The notes under the pieces were generated by a model. That model had not been told where the DNA came from. It searched no databases and saw only the letters and a program-made list of their open reading frames with translations. Both the position numbers and the translations under genes were made by a program. Positions 4,784 to 11,696 of a stretch of 11,696 nucleotides of DNA are shown here, in pieces (positions within the stretch are counted from its first letter, which is position 1; every line of letters begins with the position of its first letter). This DNA is from Rhodospirillales bacterium (GTDB lineage: Bacteria; Pseudomonadota; Alphaproteobacteria; Acetobacterales; Acetobacteraceae), in NCBI GenBank assembly GCA_015654825.1, contig JAATGE010000308.1, positions 1-11,696 on the forward strand, read 5' to 3'.

Positions 4784-6133
4784 TCATCGGGTAAGGGTAA
4801 AGAGCGTTCCACATCCAATAGGAACACCATGAACGCTTGGGCATTCCGCAATATTTCCGCCGGCACCTGTTTGTCCCAACAGAGTCTTGGGCCCGACACG
4901 AATAACTTTGTCTGACGGGCTTCGGCCGTCCGCGCCGCCCGTGAAAGAATAGAGCACGGTTTCCTTCCAGACAGTCATCCCTGCGACGGGCGGCTTCAGC
5001 TTGAATACCGTGCCTACGTTGTAGGCGCCACCGACGTCACGGGTGCCATAAAGGCCGCCATCCGCGGCGAGACTCAATCCAGCAACGGCCTCGGTAAAGG
5101 CGGAGCCCTCCCCGTTGAATGTGTAGAGCACAGTCCTGGTCCAGGCGGATTGCCCGGGGGCGGGCGGGGACAGTCTGAATACGCTTCCGTAAGCGGTTGG
5201 CGGATCAGCGTAGGTCCCGCCATAGAGATTGCCTGCCGCGTCCGAAATCACCCCGCTGAACATGATGGCGTCAGGGCCACCGGTACAGGCATGCAAAGTT
5301 GTCTTGGTCCAGGTGGACTGCCCTGGTAAGGGTGGCGACAACTCGAACACCGTGCCGAACGTAGCCCCTCCATCACTAGATGTTGTGCCGAAGAGGTTGC
5401 CAGCGGTGTCGCGGATCACGCCAGCGTAGAGGGTCCCGCCATCGGTGTAACCACTGAATGAATGGAGCACGGCCTCGGTCCAGGCAAACTGCCGCTTTCC
5501 CGGCGGCGATAGTTCGAACACCGTGCCGCAACCATAGGTACAGAACATCCCCTTGCCGGTGCCCCCCGCGTTGGTTGTACCGTACAGGTTTCCGGACTTG
5601 TCCCGGCTCAAGCCGGCGTTGGGGCTGAAGCCATCGTAAACCGTGAAGTCATGAAGGATTGTCTTAGTTCAGGCGGTCTTACCGGCGGCAGGGGGCGACA
5701 GCTCGAACACTGTACCGCAACCGTAAACGCAGGGCGTTGTGCCCACCAATGCGCCCCCCTCTGTTGTTGTGCCGTAGAGATTGCCTGCCGCGTCGCGAAC
5801 CAATCCACCGGTTGGGTTGGAGCCGTCCGCTCCGCCGAGAAAAGAATAGAGAACAGTCTGGGTCCAACCGGTTTGTCCTGCTCCGGGTGGCAAAAGTTCG
5901 AACACTACGCCGCAACCGCTCGGGCAGTTTGTCGTTCCAACCGACGCCCCGCCCTCGAATGTGGTGCCGTAGAAGTTGCCGGCCTTGCCTGGCGTCAGTG
6001 CGCCAGAGGGCGCGACGCCGTCAGCACTTGAAAATGTATGGACAACCGTCTCCTTCCAAGCGGCCGGCGCGAGATCAAATGGCGCCAACATCGCCGCGAT
6101 GACTACCGCGCGCTTGACCATCTCCGCGTCCAT
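4784..6133 (-). pseudogene. GloVer-type tandem-repeat secreted protein, interrupted by one nonsense codon
   Basis: One reading frame of 450 codons, broken only at 5671-5669, where TGA replaces the TGG (Trp) found at the same place in the other repeats. The flanks read GKTA, stop, TKTILHDF, and the frame stays open on both sides. The product has an N-terminal signal-like segment (MDAEMVKRAVVIAAML, then APAAW) and about seven units of 50-65 residues with pattern VLYSF-GG-DG, GNLYGTT-GG, GTVFELSPP-GQ-WT. These fit the GloVer tandem-repeat proteins, usually predicted beta-propeller-like and exported. The start at 6133 has GGAG 8 bp upstream. As it stands, translation would give 154 aa with two repeats. 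The part after the stop has no sensible start of its own. Function unknown; a sequencing error at the TGA is the main alternative. Confidence 0.88.
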
Positions 6134-6214
6134 GACGCTCGCTCCGATAATTGCGGTATCGATCTACCAACAACGGTAGCTGAGCGCAACGCCGCATCCC
6201 GAGATGGCACCGCT

Positions 6215-6249
6215 GTAGCTCGGGTGAAACCCGGGTTGTACCCGGCTAC
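6215..6249 (+). repeat. CCCGGGT palindromic repeat, copy R2
   Basis: GTAGCTCGGGTGAAACCCGG followed by GTTGTACCCGGCTAC, a near-palindrome with GTAGC/GCTAC ends. It lies upstream of the GloVer gene, between it and the small lipoprotein gene. Confidence 0.8.
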
Positions 6250-6361
6250 GGCGCTACCGATATCTATGGCGGCGCACTGACCAATGAGTGCACCTCTATA
6301 GTTGCACAATTTAGTAAGTTTGCACCCGACGTTAAGTGAGCTTCAGCGTCGGAGCGCGGAC

Positions 6362-6386
6362 GAAACCCGGGTTGCACCCGGGCTAC
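6362..6386 (+). repeat. CCCGGGT repeat, copy R3 (left arm missing)
   Basis: GAAACCCGGGTTGCACCCGG plus GCTAC. It matches the right two thirds of R2 and R4 but lacks the GTAGC left arm, so it looks truncated. It lies just beyond the stop of the lipoprotein gene. Confidence 0.75.
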
Positions 6387-6423
6387 GGTGTTGCGCGCCG
6401 GGTTGATGGAGATAACAGGATCG

Positions 6424-6774
6424 TTAGTGCAATGATACCTCTCCGTTCAGGTTGCTTTCCGATATTGGTATAATTTTGGACGAGACTTCCTTGGCGACCA
6501 TTAGGCCGGGGTGGTCCCTGGATTCGCACGATTCGGAGGTGAGACGAATGGCGCCGCCTGTGGGAAGAGGACGATCCCAGTTGAAGAGAATGCATCGCTC
6601 GCCCGATGCACCGCGTGTTTCGCCGGCAGGCAGTGAAGGATAATTTCCGTTTTGACTGCCTAAGCCGTTTCCAATGGTAAAAGGGAGAGTGGCTGTGGGG
6701 GCTGGCAGTTTCGTCGCGCAATCCGACAGAGCAAGGGCTATAAATCCGGCAGAGCAGGCGGCTGTTATCCTCAA
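6424..6774 (-). CDS. Putative small lipoprotein or secreted protein, unknown function
   Basis: A 116-aa protein starting with TTG at 6774. That start is favoured by an AGGAGG ribosome site 9 bp upstream, the strongest in the neighbourhood, and by the signal-like hydrophobic N-terminus (ITAACSAGFIALALS). The LSDC at 16-19 resembles a lipobox, but Asp precedes the cysteine where Gly, Ala or Ser is usual, so lipidation is uncertain. The mature part has Cys61 and Cys83 in CILFNWDRPL and SESCES, possibly a disulfide if exported. I do not recognise a family. It is followed by repeat R3 and is probably monocistronic. Confidence 0.6.
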   Translation of the reverse strand: MRITAACSAGFIALALSDCATKLPAPTATLPFTIGNGLGSQNGNYPSLPAGETRGASGERCILFNWDRPLPTGGAIRLTSESCESRDHPGLMVAKEVSSKIIPISESNLNGEVSLH

Positions 6775-7105
6775 TGACTTGACCCTCCTCGGCAGCCTCC
6801 GAAGGCCTGAGGTGCCCCGCCGAACCGGGCTATGATGCCGGTTCCGTTGGGCAGGAGTAGCTCACAACGCAATTACGTGCCGCAAGCCGCGTGGGGGTGA
6901 ATTCCGCTTCATTAAGGTTCCATAGTCACTGTGCCCGGGGCGGCTGGCTATTTATCCAGTCAAGCCGGAGACGTGTGGCGATGCGGCGCTTCGGTTTGGT
7001 CGCCCATCAAGCTCCGCTCTTGCCGGGGTGCAACCCGGGTTGCACCCGGGCTACGCGTGGACGCCAATTATTTGGTTGCGGGAGCGGCGTCGAGTTCCGG
7101 AGAGG
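6775..7105. other. Gene-free stretch of 331 bp holding repeat R4
   Basis: No coding frame here is convincing on either strand. The stretch holds the R4 repeat at 7025-7053 and, at its left edge, the ribosome site of the small lipoprotein gene. It should also contain the promoter of that gene and the 3' untranslated end of the DUF2306 gene, but I see no clear boxes or U-tract terminator. Confidence 0.5.
7025..7053 (+). repeat. CCCGGGT palindromic repeat, copy R4
   Basis: GGGGTGCAACCCGGGTTGCA followed by CCCGGGCTAC, with inner palindrome GGGTGCAACCCGGGTTGCACCC-like symmetry split across the centre. Same orientation as the other three copies. Confidence 0.8.
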
Positions 7106-7804
7106 TCAGACCAGGGCTTGCTGGTTGCGCCAGCCGGTGAGGCGTACGCGGATCATCCAGAAGATTAATAATCCCAGTGGCAGGAACTGCGGAAGGAAGA
7201 AGGCCAGGGGGACATGGTATGGGCCGGGCAGGAATCTTGCCAGGCCGTTGGTGAAGGCGGAGCCGGCGGCCAAGGTGAGGCCGAGGCACATGCGCCATAG
7301 ATGGCGCGCGATGCGCGGTTTGCCCGAAATGCCGCCGGAGATGACGAGCCTGGCGTCGCTGATCGCGGCGATGGCCAGCACTGCCGTAAAACTGTAGATC
7401 GCGATGAGGACGGCGCCCTTGAACGGAACGGCGCTTTTGAACAGGGGCGGCATGCCGGTCGCCAACTGGAAGGACAGCACCGCAAAGGGCGCGCAAAGAA
7501 TGACGGCTGCCAGCAAGGCGAGTTTTTCGGCGTGTCCGATGGCGCCGTCGCGGCGGCGGACGGTCATCCAGGCGGTTGCGACGAGGTAGGCGGTGAAAGC
7601 GCTGATAAATACGTTGACGAGCTGGTCCGGGACGGCGAAGCCGAGATAGGCGGCGAAAGCGGACATCACCAGCATGGAACCGAAGAACACATTTCCCGCC
7701 GCGCGGTGCACACGGCCGCCCTTCAGCGCGAACGCGGCGACCGTGCCCGAAACGAGTGCCACGATGCCCGCGCCGATGTGAACAACCAGGGCCAGCAATG
7801 TCAT
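7106..7804 (-). CDS. DUF2306 domain integral membrane protein
   Basis: A 232-aa very hydrophobic protein with about six or seven membrane helices (roughly 5-27, 38-57, 65-82, 94-112, 129-149, 171-189, 198-219). It has the DUF2306 pattern: His9 in helix 1, then GGRVHRAAGNVFFG (29-42) after it, and RHLWRMCLGLTLAAGSAF (167-184) late in the protein. The conserved histidines hint at cofactor or metal binding in the membrane, but no function is established for the family as far as I know. The ATG at 7804 opens directly into the first helix; the ribosome site is weak (GGGAC). It lies downstream of the 81-aa gene on the same strand, with a terminator-like repeat between, so it is probably transcribed separately. 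Confidence 0.85.
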   Translation of the reverse strand: MTLLALVVHIGAGIVALVSGTVAAFALKGGRVHRAAGNVFFGSMLVMSAFAAYLGFAVPDQLVNVFISAFTAYLVATAWMTVRRRDGAIGHAEKLALLAAVILCAPFAVLSFQLATGMPPLFKSAVPFKGAVLIAIYSFTAVLAIAAISDARLVISGGISGKPRIARHLWRMCLGLTLAAGSAFTNGLARFLPGPYHVPLAFFLPQFLPLGLLIFWMIRVRLTGWRNQQALV

Positions 7805-7892
7805 CGTTTGTCCCGCATGGCCCGAACGGCGGCAGTGCAGCCCGCCCCGCGGGTCATTGATTCAGTGCAAATTCCAGTCCCGGAACAAACAA

Positions 7893-7950
7893 AATTGGGG
7901 TCTGGGGCCTAAGGCCCCAGTGGGGTCCTAGGGGCAAAGCCCCTAGCCTT
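7893..7950 (-). repeat. Double-hairpin dispersed repeat, copy B (likely terminator)
   Basis: On the minus strand: CTAGGGGC-ttt-GCCCCTAG (7946-7928), GACCCCA, then CTGGGGCC-tta-GGCCCCAG (7920-7902), then ACCCCAATTTTGTTTG. It has the same two-hairpin order and linker as copy A at 817-885, with changed but compensated stem bases in the first hairpin. It follows the 81-aa gene by about 14 bp in the sense direction and ends in a T-rich run, so terminator function is plausible. Confidence 0.75.
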
Positions 7951-7959
7951 CCCCCAGCT

Positions 7960-8205
7960 CTAAAGTTCGTCGCGCGACTTGTCGCGCAGCACGGCGAGCA
8001 CCTCGGCGTACGCCTTGGCCATTTCCTTGCTGACGCGGTGCGAAAATTCCAGTTCGATTTCGGCGATGCGCACTCTTTGCGCGTAGGTCGCGAGCTCGAG
8101 CACATCCGCCGATATATAGAGCGTGACCGGCGGTGCGGGCGGCGGTGCTGGTGGGTGAACGATATTTTCGCGGTATTTAATCGGGCTGCCGCCGCTCTGT
8201 GACAT
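7960..8205 (-). CDS. Small hypothetical protein (81 aa), proline-rich then helical
   Basis: The ATG at 8205 is preceded by AAAGGA with good spacing, which makes this a credible gene. The product has a proline/alanine stretch (HPPAPPPAPP, 17-26), a short strand VTLYISADVLELA (27-39) and a charged helical tail rich in Glu, Arg and Lys. There is no membrane segment or signal peptide. I do not recognise a family. It lies 118 bp downstream of the large regulator gene on the same strand and may share its transcript. Confidence 0.6.
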   Translation of the reverse strand: MSQSGGSPIKYRENIVHPPAPPPAPPVTLYISADVLELATYAQRVRIAEIELEFSHRVSKEMAKAYAEVLAVLRDKSRDEL

Positions 8206-8323
8206 TTTATGTCCTTTCGTCCCTGTTATGTGTTCGCGCCGGGATCCGCGCGGAAGACCCAGACCGCGGCAGTTTCAGGCAGAGCGCCGGCGAACGCAAC
8301 TCGCGGCTGGTGCGCGCGGTGCT

Positions 8324-10510
8324 TCAGCGCGCATCGCGGGCGGGCAGGCCGGCGCGCGCCCAGGCTTCCTCGCCGCCGCGATACCAGGTGACGCTGAGGC
8401 CCGGCTGAGCTTCGAGGTTGGCTGCCGCGTCATAGCCGCGCCAGTCGAGCGCGCCGGTGCCCATGACCGTCACCGGCTGCGGCCTGGCGCGAAGTTCTGC
8501 CGCCAGCGCGGTCATTGCGGCGGCGTCGGCCGGGTCCAGCGTCATATGGCGCGCGCCCGGCGGCAGTGACGCGCCGACGCCGAAATCGAGCACCACCAGG
8601 CCGGTCGCGGCTTTGATCCGCGCGGCCAGGGCCTCGGTGCGGATTGTCGGCACCCCGGGCACCGCGAGCGGTGTCGGGCTCAGCATCGCGTGCCGGCGCG
8701 CGGGGGATGATGGCTGCACGCCCCAATCGGTGGTTTCGTCGGCGAATTTCGGCATGCCGGCGTCCTGCAGCGCCGCCAGGAAGGCGGCGAAACCCTCCGA
8801 CTCCGCAATCTTTTTCGGTGTGTAGGCTTGCAGCGTCCATAATGTGCGGTGCGGCCAGACGGTGCGGTAGCCGGCGAACAGGGCGTCGGAGCGGGCGGTG
8901 TCGCCGGTCTGGCGGGTCGCGACGATCAGGGAGAGCCTTGCCCACTCGGCGGTGCCGAGGTCCTCGGCGCTGGCGGGCTCGATCGGGGCGTCGGCCAGCG
9001 CGCGTTCGAGCCAGGGCAGTGCATCGCTGGCGTGGCCCAGCATCAGTTCGGCGAAGCCGAGTTGCTGGTAGCGGACCCGCTTGCGCGGCGCCTCCGGATC
9101 GATCCGCACCAGCGTTGCCAGCCGGTCCGCCATGTCGCGGAATTCGGCCTTGCTGCCGTGGCATACGACAAGCCCGGTCAGGGCGCGGATATTCGCCGGG
9201 TCGGACGCGAGCGCCGACTGGTACAGATGCTCGGCCTCCGTGCATTTGCCGTCGAACGCCAGCATGGCGCCCTGGGCGGCCAGCGCGTTCGGATCGTCCG
9301 GCGCCAGGGCGAGGGCGCGCGCGGCGAAACGGCGGGCCGCGGCGAGATCGTCGGCCGGGTGCGGCTCGACGAAATTGTTGACCTTGGTGGCAAGCAGCCA
9401 GGCCAGCTCGCTGAGGACTTTGACGTCGTCGGGCTGTTTGGCGAGCGCCTGCTCGAGCAGGGCCTGGGCCTGGGTCATGCCCTCGAGGGTGTCGGTGCGG
9501 TCCAGGATCGACCGCCCGCGCAGATACAGGTCGAGCGCGTCGGGCGTCAGGGCGCGTTCGCGGGCCGCGCGCGCGCCTTCGATATCGACCAGCTTGACGC
9601 CGAGCGCGCTGGTCAGCCGGCGCACGATGCCATCCTGCGCATCGGCCAGGTGGTCGCGCGGGACGGTAAAACGTTCCGCCCACAGGTGCACGCCGCTCGT
9701 GGCCTCGATGAGCTGGGCGTTGATGGAGAATTGGCCCTCGACGGCGCGCAGGCTGCCTTCCAGCAGGTAGCGCACGTTCAGCGTGCGGCCGATTTCCGCC
9801 GTGGGCAGCGCGCGGCCGCGAAATACGTCGCTCGATTCGCGGGCGATCACGACGCTGCCCGGTATGTGGGAAAGGTCGGTGGTCAGGTCGTCGCTGATGG
9901 CATCGGCGAGGTAGTCGCAGCAGCGATCGTCGGAGAGGTCGCGGAACGGCAGCACGGCGATGGAAAGACGTGGGGCCACGCGCGGCGGCGATGAGGCCGG
10001 CGGGGCTGCGCCGCGCCACAGGAGCAGCAGGGCGGCGGCCAGTATTATTGCGCCGGCGGCGTAGAGCGACGGCCAGCGCCAGGATACGGTTTTGGGGGTG
10101 GTGGCGGCTTGCACGGCCGGCGGCGGCTGTGGAGTGGGCAATGGCGGCGGCGCGACGGGGGCGGCAGCGGGTGGCGCGGGCGGCGCCGGCCGGGCGATTT
10201 CGCCGACGAAGCGATAGCCGTGGCCGGGCACGGTCAGGATGAGGGCCGTTTCGCAGCCCTCGGCCAGGGCGCGGCGCAGGGCGGAGACCTGAACCGCCAG
10301 ATTGTTCTCCTCGACGATCATGCCGCGCCAGACCGTCGCCAGGATCTCGTCCTTGCTGACGACGCGGCCGCGCTTCTCGACCAGCAGCAAAAGGATGTCG
10401 AACGCGCGCGAACTCAACGGCACCAGGGTATCGCCGCGGCACAGGGTGTGGCGCGCCGGGTCCAGCCGGAATGGCCCAAACTCGATCAGGTCTACGGACT
10501 CGCTCAACAC
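8324..10510 (-). CDS. CadC-like winged-helix regulator with membrane anchor, TolB-like, TPR and degenerate rhodanese-like regions
   Basis: A 728-aa multidomain protein. Residues 1-105 form an OmpR/CadC-type DNA-binding winged helix, with SKDEILATVWRG, the recognition helix NNLAVQVSALRRAL (69-82) and the ending VPGHGYRFVG (94-103). A Pro/Ala linker (107-135) leads to a single membrane helix (about 147-165). Residues 182-305 have the TolB-like pattern SIAVLPFRDLS, VRYLLEGSLR and ATSGVHLWAERF. Residues 320-550 are TPR-like helices. The C-terminus (about 618-723) reads like a rhodanese domain ending VTWYRGGEEAW and AGLP, but its active-site loop is VMGTGALDW with no cysteine. Inferred: a one-component membrane-bound transcription regulator whose outer part senses a protein or ligand. 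The GTG start at 10510 has GGAG only 4 bp away; the TTG one codon later has better spacing. No obvious target gene is visible. Confidence 0.88.
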   Translation of the reverse strand: MLSESVDLIEFGPFRLDPARHTLCRGDTLVPLSSRAFDILLLLVEKRGRVVSKDEILATVWRGMIVEENNLAVQVSALRRALAEGCETALILTVPGHGYRFVGEIARPAPPAPPAAAPVAPPPLPTPQPPPAVQAATTPKTVSWRWPSLYAAGAIILAAALLLLWRGAAPPASSPPRVAPRLSIAVLPFRDLSDDRCCDYLADAISDDLTTDLSHIPGSVVIARESSDVFRGRALPTAEIGRTLNVRYLLEGSLRAVEGQFSINAQLIEATSGVHLWAERFTVPRDHLADAQDGIVRRLTSALGVKLVDIEGARAARERALTPDALDLYLRGRSILDRTDTLEGMTQAQALLEQALAKQPDDVKVLSELAWLLATKVNNFVEPHPADDLAAARRFAARALALAPDDPNALAAQGAMLAFDGKCTEAEHLYQSALASDPANIRALTGLVVCHGSKAEFRDMADRLATLVRIDPEAPRKRVRYQQLGFAELMLGHASDALPWLERALADAPIEPASAEDLGTAEWARLSLIVATRQTGDTARSDALFAGYRTVWPHRTLWTLQAYTPKKIAESEGFAAFLAALQDAGMPKFADETTDWGVQPSSPARRHAMLSPTPLAVPGVPTIRTEALAARIKAATGLVVLDFGVGASLPPGARHMTLDPADAAAMTALAAELRARPQPVTVMGTGALDWRGYDAAANLEAQPGLSVTWYRGGEEAWARAGLPARDAR

Positions 10511-10748
10511 CTAACTCCGCGGCGGGCGGCGGCCCGTAGCGACCATACAAGCGGTGGCGCCCGGATAACACCACCATCGGCACAGGCGGCGCGCGCGACA
10601 GGATTCCGCACGTTTAATACTCTGTTCAAGACATAAATCGCCGCGAACGACCATGAGGGGGCGCGGCCTGACGGGGCGACTGATCCCCTGTCATCCTCCG
10701 GAAGGCTGCCGAACAGGTGTGTTGCGCCGTGCCCGGCGGATCGCACCA

Positions 10749-10794
10749 CTGGCGGGCCCGGAGGTTTTAGGACCTGCGCGGCCGGGCCCGCCAG
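10749..10794. repeat. Perfect 13-bp inverted repeat, long hairpin
   Basis: CTGGCGGGCCCGG (10749-10761) and its exact complement CCGGGCCCGCCAG (10782-10794) enclose 20 bases, in which AGGT and ACCT (10762-10765, 10772-10775) could extend the pairing. There is no U-tract on either side. It could be a factor-dependent terminator, an RNA structure or a mobile-element remnant. Confidence 0.6.
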
Positions 10795-10823
10795 CTGTCG
10801 GCGTTCGATGATTGACGCATTCG

Positions 10824-10848
10824 AAAAGGCCAGGGCTCTGCCCTGGCC
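10824..10848 (-). terminator. Intrinsic terminator of modC
   Basis: On the minus strand, GGCCAGGGC-aga-GCCCTGGCC (9-bp perfect stem, 10848-10828) is followed by TTTT (10827-10824). It lies 14 bp beyond the modC stop codon. The plus-strand sequence from 10823 to 10846 is identical to 832-855 in copy A of the double-hairpin repeat, and weak similarity extends left to 10808. Confidence 0.85.
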
Positions 10849-10862
10849 TTCCTGACCTTACC

Positions 10863-11696
10863 TCACACCAGCAACTCGACCGACATCGACTTGATCAGTG
10901 CCAGCACCCGCGCGCCGGGGCGCAGGCGCAGGCGCTCGGCGGCGTCGAGGGTGATGCGCGCCAGCAGCACGCCACCGCCGACGTCGATTTCCACCAGGGC
11001 GGCGTGGCCGGTGGCGACTTCGCCGATGCCGCAGACCATTGCCGGGATGACGTTGCTGACGCTGACTTCGCGCGGTGCGTCGAGCGCCAGGATGACCTCG
11101 CGGGCCGGTATGCGCAGGCGCACCGGCGTGCGCGGCTCGATGGAGGTCAGCGGTACCATGTAAACTTGGCCGCCGCAGGCAATGGCGCTGAGGCGGCGTT
11201 CGTAATCGTGGCTGTGCAGGTAGCCGTTCAGCACACCGGCGGCGTCATCGCGCACGGCGAGGGGCAGGTCCACGCGTGCCGCGAGCTCCGCGAGGGGGCC
11301 GGTTGCCAGCACGCGCCCGTTCTCGAGCAGCACCATCTGGTCGGCCAGGTGCACGGCTTCTTCCATGGAGTGGGTCACATAGATGATCGGCAGGTGCATC
11401 GTGTCGCGCAGGCGGCGCAGATAGGGCAGGATTTCGCCGCGGCGGGCGGCGTCCAGGCTGGCGAGCGGCTCATCCATCAGCAGCAGGCGTGGCTGGCTCA
11501 ACAATGCGCGGCCGATGGCGACGCGCTGGCGCTCGCCGCCGGAGAGCGTTGCCGGATTGCGTTTCAGCAGCTTTTCGATGCCGAGGAGCGCCAGCGTTTC
11601 ATCGACTAAGATCGAGCCGTGCGGCGCGCGCTTCAGGCCGTAGTACAGATCGTCACGCACGTTCATGTGCGGGAACAGGCGGCGATCCTGAAACAC
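10863..11696 (-). CDS. modC: Molybdate ABC transporter ATP-binding protein ModC (N-terminus beyond window)
   Basis: ModC is the ATPase of the ModABC molybdate importer and acts at the inner face of the cytoplasmic membrane. The visible 277 residues begin at the Q-loop (VFQDRRLFPHMNV), followed by the ABC signature LSGGERQRVAIGRAL (51-65), Walker B LLLMDEPLASLD (71-82) and the switch histidine in YVTHS (His109). The C-terminal half carries a molybdate-binding (Mop/TOBE) domain, with VSVSNVIPAMVCGI (211-224) and the closing ALIKSMSVELL. DRRLFPH after the Q-loop and the C-terminal Mop domain separate ModC from CysA, PotA and similar ATPases. Walker A lies past position 11696, so the real start is not seen; modA and modB would be expected there. 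A terminator follows at once, so modC ends its operon. Confidence 0.93.
   Translation of the reverse strand: MFQDRRLFPHMNVRDDLYYGLKRAPHGSILVDETLALLGIEKLLKRNPATLSGGERQRVAIGRALLSQPRLLLMDEPLASLDAARRGEILPYLRRLRDTMHLPIIYVTHSMEEAVHLADQMVLLENGRVLATGPLAELAARVDLPLAVRDDAAGVLNGYLHSHDYERRLSAIACGGQVYMVPLTSIEPRTPVRLRIPAREVILALDAPREVSVSNVIPAMVCGIGEVATGHAALVEIDVGGGVLLARITLDAAERLRLRPGARVLALIKSMSVELLV

Larger units (their letters stand above)
10511..10862. other. Intergenic stretch between modC and the regulator (352 bp)
   Basis: No credible coding frame. It holds the modC terminator (10824-10848) and a long inverted repeat (10749-10794), and must also hold the promoter of the regulator gene. AT-richer bases around 10613-10635 could contain that promoter, but I cannot pick out a convincing -35/-10 pair. 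Confidence 0.5.

Noticed and set aside
4784..5611. Downstream part of the GloVer gene as an independent gene
   Set aside because: It is in the same frame as the upstream part, begins in the middle of a repeat unit, and has no signal peptide or ribosome site.
4718..7053. CCCGGGT repeats as a CRISPR array
   Set aside because: Only four copies, with irregular gaps of about 100 to 1500 bp that contain genes, and no cas genes.
8849..9994. Long open frame on the plus strand (381 codons) and several others within 8324-10510
   Set aside because: They lie antisense to the well-supported regulator gene and their products show no domain pattern. High G+C makes long antisense frames common.
8430..10583. 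717-codon minus-strand frame overlapping the regulator in another phase
   Set aside because: The product is an arginine/proline-rich shadow with no recognisable motif, while the alternative frame has clear winged-helix, TolB-like and TPR regions.
10504..10749. 81-codon minus-strand frame upstream of the regulator
   Set aside because: No ribosome site, no recognisable motifs, and it covers the region that should hold the regulator's promoter.
10812..11609. 265-codon plus-strand frame opposite modC
   Set aside because: The Gln/Ala/His-rich product is typical of an antisense shadow; modC motifs on the minus strand are unambiguous.

Overview
The window is high-GC bacterial chromosome, most likely an alphaproteobacterium of the Acetobacteraceae/Rhodospirillales type. 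This rests on overall composition, the style of LipB and of the CadC-like regulator, and dispersed GC-rich hairpin repeats of a kind I associate with acetic acid bacteria. The taxonomic call is an inference, not a match to any reference.

Layout: a partial tRNA-Leu(GAG) on the minus strand (1-73) diverges from lipB (98-775, plus strand), the octanoyltransferase of lipoate synthesis. Just downstream of lipB is a double-hairpin repeat, and directly beside it sits a complete IS1595-family insertion sequence of about 3.16 kb (893-4050). It has 24-bp inverted repeats and an 8-bp target duplication, CGTTATTG. Besides its transposase (3045-3989) it carries a two-gene passenger cassette: a DUF262 (DGQQR-motif) protein and a HEPN-like protein with the RX4H motif. 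The cassette is much more AT-rich than the transposase and the host DNA, and it is bounded by a short imperfect direct repeat. The simplest reading is a mobile defence/conflict module loaded into a formerly simple IS. A 62-codon ORF lies between the cassette and the transposase.

Right of the IS come a Uma2-family protein (4133-4714, plus strand) and, on the minus strand, a seven-repeat GloVer-type secreted protein gene broken by a single TGG-to-TGA nonsense codon (4784-6133), a small putative lipoprotein (6424-6774) and a DUF2306 membrane protein (7106-7804). Four same-orientation copies of a CCCGGGT-rich palindromic repeat are scattered between 4718 and 7054. Further along the minus strand are an 81-aa unknown protein and a 728-aa membrane-anchored winged-helix regulator with TolB-like, TPR and degenerate rhodanese-like parts (8324-10510). 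The window ends inside modC (10863-11696), the molybdate-transporter ATPase, which is followed by a clear intrinsic terminator.

The host genes are unrelated housekeeping and accessory genes rather than one pathway. The coherent system here is the IS: transposase with a strong promoter at the right inverted repeat, and the DUF262-HEPN cassette transcribed toward the left inverted repeat.
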